Shown here: piece by piece, positions 1 through 5,325 of the stretch
Layout of the letters: every line of letters begins with the position of its first letter
How positions within the stretch are numbered: the stretch's first letter is position 1
Assembly (NCBI GenBank): GCA_947457605.1
Contig: CANGWP010000108.1
Span: forward strand, 1-7,192
DNA length: 7,192 nt
From: Bdellovibrionales bacterium
Lineage (GTDB): Bacteria; Bdellovibrionota; UBA1018; CAIMNF01
Direction of reading: 5' to 3'
Translations under genes and position numbers: made by a program
Notes under the pieces: model-generated
Told to the model about the DNA's origin: nothing
Database searches by the model: none
Seen by the model: the letters and a program-made list of their open reading frames with translations, nothing else

Positions 1-1276
1 CGATCACCTTTTGTTCGATCGCACTCATCCGAAGTACGCTCGGTCCCACTCCTCCGAGCGCAAGCGAGAAGCTCTGAAACACACCCGATTTCAGTTGATA
101 TCGGGCCGCAAAGGTAACTGCTGAAATGTCAAGGTCGCGACGATTGGAGACCTTGTAGAGCTTGTAGCGATGATCCGTCGTCGGAATCTCAAGCCCGATC
201 ACCAATTCGTCAGCCGCAAGATCAAGCTTCTTGTAGCCAGGCTTGATGAAGGAATTCATCTCCACCCTGCGCTCGCCGCGCGGGGACGAAAGAATCACCT
301 GTGCCTCGGCTACCCGCAAGAATGGAATTGTATCTGCAATGGGAGATGCGTTCATGAGGTTTCCCACCAAAGTCGCCGAATTCTTGATCTGGGGGGAGGC
401 AAAAATCCTGAGCATTTTTGAGAACTCAGGAAACTCATCCCGAAGGTCCCGCTCCACCTGATGAAGATTCACTCTTGCCCCAACTCGAACTGCATCCTTG
501 CTCTTGGAGAGGGTGTGCAGCTCATCGATTTCCTGTAAAGAGAGAATCCTTGTGAGCGAGAGCTTTCCTTTGTTCGAAACCACTCCTAGATCCGTGGTTC
601 CTGCAGACAATCGAACGGTAGGATCTGCGGCTCGCTCCTGAATCGCCTCCGCAATCGTCAGCGGCAAAAACACCTCTTTTGACCCGCCTCGAATTCGAAT
701 GCTCTCCCGTTTCATTGATTCAAGATCTTTTTCGATGCCTTCATCCTGATACAGACTCGAAAGCATCGGAACCTTCACCGGATCAATCGCGACTCCGGCG
801 TCCAGAATCGGCGCATAGCCCGTACACCTGCAAAGATTACCGGTTGTGTAGTTCCGCACCTTTTTTTCATCAGGAGTAAAGCCTTCCCTCTTGGCATCCT
901 CTGCCATAAGCGCCATCGAACAAACAAAACCGGGCGTGCAGTAGCCGCACTGGGAGCCCTGCTTTTCGACCATCGCGGTTTGCACGGGATGGAGACCTTC
1001 TTTGGTCTTAAGCCCCTCCACCGTGATGAGATGAGCGCGATGAAGAGAGTACAAATACGCAATGCAGGAATTGATCGATTCATACGGCCCAAGCTTCCCA
1101 TCCCGCATCCGCGAGACCAGAACCGTACAGGCTCCACAGTCGCCTTCGGCGCACACCACCTTGGTGCCAGTGAGCCCCATCTGATACCGTAGATAGTCCG
1201 ACACCGTAAGGAATGCCTGATCGCCCCCCACTTCCTGCCGAATTCCGTTTAAGTAAAAAACGATGCTTGATCTCAT
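1..1276 (-). CDS. xdhA: Xanthine dehydrogenase small subunit ([2Fe-2S] and FAD domains), 3' end cut by window edge
   Basis: This subunit carries electrons from the molybdenum site through two [2Fe-2S] clusters to FAD in a cytoplasmic xanthine-dehydrogenase-family enzyme. The frame is open from ATG 1276 to base 1, giving 425 residues. The first cluster ligands are C42, C47, C50 (in CAEGDCGAC) and C71. The second are C110 and C113 (QCGYCTPG), then C149 and C151 (NLCRCTGY). An FAD-binding domain starts near residue 195, with AGTTDLG at 225-231 and VGNLMNASPIAD at 304-315. The flavoprotein C-terminal domain is recognised from YKVSNRRDLDISAV at 374-387. The known bacterial XdhA family is about 460-490 residues, so roughly the last 40-60 are missing. 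The start ATG overlaps the moaE stop as ATGA, which implies translational coupling of this client enzyme to Moco synthesis. The molybdenum subunit (xdhB in Rhodobacter naming) is expected next to the left. Another XDH-family enzyme with a different substrate is possible, but the XDH-like C-terminal motif favours xanthine dehydrogenase. Confidence 0.93.
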   Translation of the reverse strand, partial: MRSSIVFYLNGIRQEVGGDQAFLTVSDYLRYQMGLTGTKVVCAEGDCGACTVLVSRMRDGKLGPYESINSCIAYLYSLHRAHLITVEGLKTKEGLHPVQTAMVEKQGSQCGYCTPGFVCSMALMAEDAKREGFTPDEKKVRNYTTGNLCRCTGYAPILDAGVAIDPVKVPMLSSLYQDEGIEKDLESMKRESIRIRGGSKEVFLPLTIAEAIQERAADPTVRLSAGTTDLGVVSNKGKLSLTRILSLQEIDELHTLSKSKDAVRVGARVNLHQVERDLRDEFPEFSKMLRIFASPQIKNSATLVGNLMNASPIADTIPFLRVAEAQVILSSPRGERRVEMNSFIKPGYKKLDLAADELVIGLEIPTTDHRYKLYKVSNRRDLDISAVTFAARYQLKSGVFQSFSLALGGVGPSVLRMSAIEQKVI

Positions 1277-1731
1277 ACGCCTCCACACAGGGCATGACCC
1301 CTGAGCCACTCGGTCTCGCCGTCTTTGTAAAACTCTTTCTTCCAAATCGGGGCCCGCTTCTTCAACTCCTCAATCACGTAGCGACAGGCAAGAAACGCCT
1401 CACTTCGGTGCGGGGTGAATACCGCAATCATGACACTCAACTCCCCGACCAAAAGCTTGCCCGTCCGGTGACGGATCACGACCGTTCCCGGGGTGGATGC
1501 GTTCTCAAGCGCCTCTTCTGCGATCCTCTGGAGCTCGGCTTTTGCAAGCGGCACATAAGCATCATAGGAAACGGCCGTCACCTCGCGCCCGTGGTTTTGC
1601 TTTCGAACCATGCCAAAAAACACATCGCATGCGCCGCAATCAGGTCTCACGAAAGAGGAAAAATCAAGAGCGCCACCCTGGATCTCACCCTCGCCGATCT
1701 CAATCTCGATTCGATTCATCGTGCTTGCCAT
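1273..1731 (-). CDS. moaE: Molybdopterin synthase catalytic (large) subunit MoaE
   Basis: MoaE binds cyclic pyranopterin monophosphate and uses two sulfurs delivered by thiocarboxylated MoaD to make molybdopterin, in the cytoplasm. The protein is 152 residues, close to E. coli MoaE. Family motifs are visible: FGMVR at 39-43, followed by a region like the family's GKVRxHN; HRTGKLLVGE at 88-97; TPHRSEAF at 106-113; and LKKRAPIWKKE at 123-133. By alignment with E. coli, K124 and K131 correspond to the active-site lysines K119 and K126. The start at 1731 lies 3 bases after the moaD stop, with GGAGG 7 bases upstream. An internal ATG at 1719 is less likely. The C-terminus, ending LCGGV, resembles the tail of MoaD, which is unusual for MoaE. 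The stop overlaps the xdhA start. The identification is secure. Confidence 0.96.
   Translation of the reverse strand: MASTMNRIEIEIGEGEIQGGALDFSSFVRPDCGACDVFFGMVRKQNHGREVTAVSYDAYVPLAKAELQRIAEEALENASTPGTVVIRHRTGKLLVGELSVMIAVFTPHRSEAFLACRYVIEELKKRAPIWKKEFYKDGETEWLRGHALCGGV
1280..1284 (-). promoter_or_regulatory. Possible ribosome binding site of xdhA inside the MoaE C-terminal codons
   Basis: GGAGG on the minus strand sits in the Gly-Gly codons of the MoaE ending LCGGV. Only 3 bases separate it from the xdhA ATG at 1276, which is short for efficient initiation, so reinitiation by ribosomes ending moaE (ATGA overlap) is probably also involved. Confidence 0.5.
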
Positions 1732-1734
1732 CCC

Positions 1735-2016
1735 TTAGCCTCCACACACCGGAGGCAAGAGAGCCAGATTTTCAACACTCTTGAGCCTTGATTCGGGCTG
1801 AAGAATGGAACTCTCATCCGCAAGAGCACAATCCTCCAAAATCGCGGGTTCAAGACCGGAATTCACAGCTGAATAGTGCTTCATCAACTCCCGCTTCAGA
1901 TCCGCACCCGTCTCGACCTGGACCGGAGCACCAAACTCAATCTGTAAGAATCCATCCTCATTTGAAAAATTTCGAAGCACTCCAAAAACCCTAAGGTTTA
2001 TTTTCTGTACTTTCAT
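1735..2016 (-). CDS. moaD: Molybdopterin synthase sulfur-carrier (small) subunit MoaD
   Basis: MoaD is a ubiquitin-fold sulfur carrier. Its C-terminal Gly-Gly is adenylated by MoeB, converted to a thiocarboxylate and inserted into the MoaE active site. The ORF encodes 93 residues, about ten more than E. coli MoaD. It begins with a beta-strand-like MKVQKINLRVFGVLRNF and ends PPVCGG, the expected double-glycine tail after the family's PPV. The Cys just before the glycines differs from the Ser or Ala commonly seen there. I chose ATG 2016 because it overlaps the moeA stop as ATGA and has AAAGG about 8 bases upstream. A TTG six bases earlier is also in frame but is a weaker start. It lies between moeA and its partner gene moaE, and the pair plus the moeB gene on the other arm make a complete sulfur-transfer set. 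Confidence 0.93.
   Translation of the reverse strand: MKVQKINLRVFGVLRNFSNEDGFLQIEFGAPVQVETGADLKRELMKHYSAVNSGLEPAILEDCALADESSILQPESRLKSVENLALLPPVCGG
1739..1743 (-). promoter_or_regulatory. Ribosome binding site of moaE inside the MoaD Gly-Gly codons
   Basis: On the minus strand GGAGG spans the last two codons of moaD (GGA GGC, encoding the terminal Gly-Gly) and lies 7 bases before the moaE ATG at 1731. The same bases therefore encode the sulfur-carrying tail and recruit ribosomes for its partner subunit. The sequence match and spacing are direct; use as a binding site is inferred. Confidence 0.75.
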
Positions 2017-3287
2017 TGCCAAAGCCTTTCCTGAAAAAGATGAAATTCAACCACTTCGCCCGATTGCGCTCCGGTTTCCGGAATCACGGCCCAAGCATTC
2101 GCATAAGAAAGCGAGTGAATCATGAAGGAACCTTGACCCGATAGAATCTCCACTCCATATCCACCCTCGGGCAAAAGGGTGGCTTTTGCCTTGAGAAACG
2201 TTCGGAGACCGACTGGAGTGGGCGGCAAGGAACCAAGAATGCGCCCTTTCAGAGGCGCAGACTCACTCCCGCAAAACCACTCTCGCAAAAAGGGTGCCAA
2301 GAAAAAATCCGCACCCACGACACTTGAAATCGGATTTCCGGGAAGCCCGAGAAGTCGGGAGTTTGGAAAATCCGGAAACTCGGCGAACAGAACCGGTTTC
2401 CCGGGCTTGATGGCAACCTTGTGAAACAAAACCCGGCCTCCGTTCTTTACTACCGAAGGCTTTACAAAATCATGAACCCCCATGGAAACGGCTCCGGTGG
2501 TCAGGATCAGGTCAAAGCCCTCCTCTAGGGCCACGCGCAAAGCTTCATCAAACTCAATCGGATTCTCGGAGGCCTCATCGCCCATCACTCCTAAATTCCG
2601 CACTTCACATCCAAAACTTTTGAGCGCCTCCATCAAATAGGGACCCGTGGAATTTCGAACCGCGCCCTCTGGCACATTTGGCTCCTCAAAGGACACTAGC
2701 TCGTTTCCGGTAGTGATGAGTGCAACCCGTGGCTTTTGAAACACAGGAACTCGCGATACACCAAGGGCTGCAAGGCCCAAAATCAACTTTGAATCGACAA
2801 GGGTTCCAGGGGAGCAAAGCAAATCCCCGGGCTTGAAATCAGTCCCCCGAAACCGGACAAACTCAGGTTTTGCAGCGCTTGACTCAAACTCGATGATCCT
2901 GGCCCCGTTTTCCGCGGGATGAACGCTCACATCCTCGACCTTTACGATTCGATCAAATCCGCCCATGGGCATCGGAGCGCCGGTCATGATTTCCACTACG
3001 CGGTTTGAATCGAAAGCGGTGCCCGGGAGATCTCCTGCGATGCTCCTTGCTGCAACCAAGATCCGATTGGTTCCGTCGTGCAGATCCTGTGAACGCACCG
3101 CAAATCCATCCATTGCGGAGTTGTCGAAGGCCGGGATGAATTCAGAAGCCCGCACGTCTTCAGCAATCACCCGATTCATCGATTGCAGGAGCGGCACTTC
3201 CTCGATCTTCTTTGAACGATTTTTTGCGGATGACTTTAAGATACGTATCGCATCCTGATACGGGATCAAGGGGCTCATGGCACTCAT
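2013..3287 (-). CDS. moeA: Molybdopterin molybdotransferase MoeA
   Basis: MoeA inserts molybdate into adenylated molybdopterin, releasing AMP and giving mature Moco. From ATG 3287 it is 424 residues, slightly longer than E. coli MoeA (411). Motifs in order: FDNSAMDGFAV at 54-64 (canonical PPFDNSAMDGYAV); GAPMPMGGFDRIVKVED at 103-119; RGTDFKPGD at 147-155; TTGNELV at 192-198 and VRNSTGPYL at 210-218 in the MoaB-like domain; TTGAVSMGVHDF at 263-274; KVAIKPGKPV at 290-299; GLPGNP at 314-319; then the C-terminal beta domain. The frame stays open to an ATG at 3455, but those 56 residues would overlap moaA by about 170 bases and show no MoeA similarity. The ATGA junction with the moaA stop supports 3287. 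ATG 3278 is a close alternative, since the preceding G-rich run is better placed for it. One deviation is Ala266 where the family usually has the second Gly of TSGGVSVG. Confidence 0.95.
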   Translation of the reverse strand: MSAMSPLIPYQDAIRILKSSAKNRSKKIEEVPLLQSMNRVIAEDVRASEFIPAFDNSAMDGFAVRSQDLHDGTNRILVAARSIAGDLPGTAFDSNRVVEIMTGAPMPMGGFDRIVKVEDVSVHPAENGARIIEFESSAAKPEFVRFRGTDFKPGDLLCSPGTLVDSKLILGLAALGVSRVPVFQKPRVALITTGNELVSFEEPNVPEGAVRNSTGPYLMEALKSFGCEVRNLGVMGDEASENPIEFDEALRVALEEGFDLILTTGAVSMGVHDFVKPSVVKNGGRVLFHKVAIKPGKPVLFAEFPDFPNSRLLGLPGNPISSVVGADFFLAPFLREWFCGSESAPLKGRILGSLPPTPVGLRTFLKAKATLLPEGGYGVEILSGQGSFMIHSLSYANAWAVIPETGAQSGEVVEFHLFQERLWQ

Positions 3288-4276
3288 CCCCCCATCACGG
3301 AAAAGTTCCGTGCCCCGCCCACTCTGCCCTCTGCCAGAAAATGGGATTTCGGTTTGCCGGGAAGAAGGCCCTGAATCCGCTCCGACAGAGTGAGCGCAAG
3401 TTCTTCGGACTGCAAGTACGGACGAAGGGATTCGTCGTGTTCCCCGAAGAGACAAAGCTTGAGTCGCCCAAGGGAGGTCACCCGCAAACGATTGCAGGAT
3501 TCACAAAACCCCTCCGAGTGCGGGGCAATCAGCCCGATTTTTCCGACAAAATCAGGATGTGAAAATTCTTGTGCCGGTCCTGAAGCGAGGCCCCGATCCA
3601 ATGCCTTCCATCCCGCTTTCAACAAATGAAGCCTAAGCTCCCCTGCAGACAGATAATTTCGATCCCGATAACTTCCCCGATCCGCGGTCCGCATGAGTTC
3701 AATGAAGCGAACAGAGACGGGTCTTGATTTCACATAATTCAAAAAAAGCTCGAGCTCGGAATGCGCGGTATCCCGGTGCAGTACCGCGTTCAGCTTCACA
3801 CTTTGAAATCCAAGACCAAGCGCCTCTTCGATTCCGGAAAGTACGATCGGCAGTGAATCCCTTCCGCTCAAAGCCCGAAAGCGTTCTTGGTTTAAGCTAT
3901 CCACACTGACATTGAGATGGGTGAGTCCTGCCAAGCGCAAATCTCGCGCAATCCTTTTCAGGTTCCAGCCATTCGTGGAAAGCGCTCGAATCTCAATCCC
4001 CGGAGTTTCACTGGCCGAAGAAACGATCTTCATCAGATCAGGCCTGATCGTGGGTTCCCCACCTGTGATCCTGATTTTTCTGAACCCCGCGGCAGAAACG
4101 CCCAAAAACAGATTCTTGATCTCCGGCAGGCTCAGTTCGGGTTCCGTCGGCCTGGAGACGGACCTAAACCCTTCCGGCAGGCAATAAGCGCAGCTGAAGT
4201 TGCACCTCTCGGTGATGGACAACCTCAAGTAGTTGAATTTCCGGGCATATGCGTCCGTGAGCATCGATGGGAGCAT
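3284..4276 (-). CDS. moaA: GTP 3',8-cyclase MoaA (radical SAM)
   Basis: MoaA is a radical SAM enzyme that rearranges GTP to 3',8-cyclo-7,8-dihydro-GTP, the first step of Moco synthesis. It is 330 residues, the usual family length. The N-terminal [4Fe-4S] cluster is bound by C25, C29 and C32 in CNFSCAYC, the SAM-binding GGEP is at 72-75, and STNGWNL is at 100-106. The second [4Fe-4S] cluster, which binds substrate, is held by C258, C261 (FCESCNRLR) and C275. The C-terminus, RNFSVMGG, keeps the essential Gly-Gly tail known in MoaA. It is the first gene of the minus-strand operon, and its stop overlaps the moeA start. The start is ATG 4276 or the in-frame ATG 4264. Neither has a convincing Shine-Dalgarno, so a leaderless transcript is possible. 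No in-frame ATG or GTG lies further upstream before a stop. Confidence 0.97.
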   Translation of the reverse strand: MLPSMLTDAYARKFNYLRLSITERCNFSCAYCLPEGFRSVSRPTEPELSLPEIKNLFLGVSAAGFRKIRITGGEPTIRPDLMKIVSSASETPGIEIRALSTNGWNLKRIARDLRLAGLTHLNVSVDSLNQERFRALSGRDSLPIVLSGIEEALGLGFQSVKLNAVLHRDTAHSELELFLNYVKSRPVSVRFIELMRTADRGSYRDRNYLSAGELRLHLLKAGWKALDRGLASGPAQEFSHPDFVGKIGLIAPHSEGFCESCNRLRVTSLGRLKLCLFGEHDESLRPYLQSEELALTLSERIQGLLPGKPKSHFLAEGRVGGARNFSVMGG

Positions 4277-4335
4277 GCCACAGTCTGCCCACAGTTTGAA
4301 TTGATTTCGAAGCTCGGGTTTGCGAAGGTAGGAGC
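4277..4335. promoter_or_regulatory. Divergent intergenic region between moaA and moaCB
   Basis: This 59-base gap is the only non-coding stretch in the window and must hold, or overlap, the promoters of both operons unless those lie inside the genes. A weak -35-like TTGAAT occurs on the plus strand at 4296-4301, but no good -10 follows at 16-18 bases, so I do not place a promoter. The gap contains a 7-base direct repeat next to moaA. It is too short for a Moco riboswitch in front of either gene. The regulatory role is inferred from the divergent layout. Confidence 0.5.
4278..4295. repeat. Direct repeat CCACAGT, 11-base period, just upstream of moaA
   Basis: CCACAGT occurs at 4278-4284 and again at 4289-4295. 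On the minus strand it reads ACTGTGG, GCAG, ACTGTGG, with the second copy ending 2 bases before the moaA ATG. The 11-base period is about one helical turn, so both copies face the same side of the DNA, as in some tandem operator half-sites. The repeat is seen directly. A role as a protein-binding site is inference, and chance is not excluded for a 7-base unit. Confidence 0.4.
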
Positions 4336-5325
4336 GTGAAAAACCTAGGAATTTCAGAGTTTACGATGATCAATGTGGGCGAGAAGTCCGTGACCCGCCG
4401 GGAGTGCCTGGCGCGGGGGAGTTTCACGGCGAAGGCCTCCACCATTGATGCGATCAGGACGGGAAGGCTCCCGAAGGGAAATGTTCTGCCTCTTGCCGAG
4501 GCCGCAGGCATCCTTGCCGTGAAGAAAACCAGCGAGATTCTCCCTCTTTGTCACCCCCTTCCCGTGGATGCCGCGAGCATCTCCTTTGAATTTGACGAAA
4601 CCTCGGTCACCGCATTTTGCCGGGTCACAGCCCATGCAAAAACCGGAGTCGAGATGGAAGCCCTAAGCGGTGTCACGGCAGCACTTCTTTGCATTTATGA
4701 TCTCGCAAAAGGAATCGATCCGGAACTGGAGCTTCACTCCATTCACCTTCTCGAAAAGAGTGGCGGAAAATCCGGAACCTGGACGCGTGGAAGCGCCACA
4801 CAGGCGCCTCAGGATCGCACCCAGTCTGCAAAACCCAGTTCGTGGAGTGAGGTTCATGTTGCAGTCATTACTCTCAGTGACCGATGTGCACGGGGAGAAG
4901 CCGAGGACCGTTCGGGCCCTGCACTTTGCGCGCATTTGAAAACTATCGGAGCAAAGGAAATCAAAAGCGCGATTCTTCCGGATGATGCCGAAGCCTTGCG
5001 AAAAGAAGTGATGAAGCTTATCGAATCCGGAACGGAACTGATTCTCACGACAGGGGGAACTGGCGTTGGTCCTCGGGACATCACCCCTGAGACGCTAGAA
5101 TCCCTACGCGGAAAACTGATTCCGGGATTCGGAGAACTGATTCGCGCGGAAGGACTCAAGAAAACTCCTCTTTCTCCCTTGTCGAGAGCGGAAGCCTATT
5201 TGATCCATGGACGCCTTGTGATCTCGCTTCCCGGCAGCCCGAAAGGTGCCATCGAGAGCATTCAGGCCATCACGCACCTGATTCCCCACACCCTTCAAAT
5301 CCAAAAGGGAGCCTCCCATTCGTGA
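4336..5325 (+). CDS. moaCB: Fused MoaC (cPMP synthase) - MoaB/MogA (molybdopterin adenylyltransferase)
   Basis: This bifunctional cytoplasmic protein has 329 residues. Residues 6-152 are MoaC, which converts the MoaA product to cyclic pyranopterin monophosphate. Motifs include KGNV at 47-50 (K47 matches E. coli K51), LCHPL at 71-75, KTGVEMEAL at 102-110, D122 and K125 (matching D128 and K131), and KSGGKSG at 141-147. A roughly 20-residue polar linker rich in Ala, Gln, Ser and Pro joins residues 172-329. That part is a MoaB/MogA domain with VAVITLSDR at 175-183, LPDD at 214-217, TTGGTGVGPRDITPE at 238-252, PLSRAEA at 281-287 and LPGSPKGA at 298-305. It should adenylate molybdopterin before MoeA acts. 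The two families are normally encoded separately; fusions of this order are known in some bacteria. The start is GTG 4336, with GAAGG 7 bases upstream. ATG 4366 lacks a site and would remove part of MoaC. The stop overlaps the next gene as GTGA. I cannot decide between MoaB and MogA for the second domain. Confidence 0.95.
   Translation: MKNLGISEFTMINVGEKSVTRRECLARGSFTAKASTIDAIRTGRLPKGNVLPLAEAAGILAVKKTSEILPLCHPLPVDAASISFEFDETSVTAFCRVTAHAKTGVEMEALSGVTAALLCIYDLAKGIDPELELHSIHLLEKSGGKSGTWTRGSATQAPQDRTQSAKPSSWSEVHVAVITLSDRCARGEAEDRSGPALCAHLKTIGAKEIKSAILPDDAEALRKEVMKLIESGTELILTTGGTGVGPRDITPETLESLRGKLIPGFGELIRAEGLKKTPLSPLSRAEAYLIHGRLVISLPGSPKGAIESIQAITHLIPHTLQIQKGASHS

Noticed and set aside
775..1137. 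Open reading frame of 120 codons on the minus strand within xdhA
   Set aside because: It is an alternate frame of the xdhA iron-sulfur region, whose true frame carries all eight cysteine ligands and is unbroken.
1213..1791. Open reading frame of 192 codons on the plus strand opposite moaE
   Set aside because: It lies antisense to the clearly recognised moaE and parts of moaD and xdhA, and the translated protein has no recognisable motif.
2017..2022. TTG start for MoaD at 2022
   Set aside because: ATG 2016 overlaps the moeA stop and matches the family N-terminus; the TTG adds only two residues.
2346..2359. Small inverted repeat CCCGA/TCGGG in moeA as a terminator or regulatory hairpin
   Set aside because: The stem is 5 bp with a 4-base loop, sits in coding sequence for the conserved GLPGNP region and has no U-tract, so it is best explained by codon content.
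3288..3455. N-terminal extension of MoeA to the ATG at 3455
   Set aside because: It overlaps the conserved 3' end of moaA, and the 56 extra residues show no MoeA similarity. The ATGA junction at 3284-3287 gives a better start.
4277..4335. Moco riboswitch upstream of moaA or moaCB
   Set aside because: The gap is 59 bases, well short of the known Moco riboswitch, and no such folded leader is apparent.
3917..4339. Open reading frame of 140 codons on the plus strand opposite moaA
   Set aside because: It is antisense to the conserved radical SAM core of moaA and has no recognisable domain.
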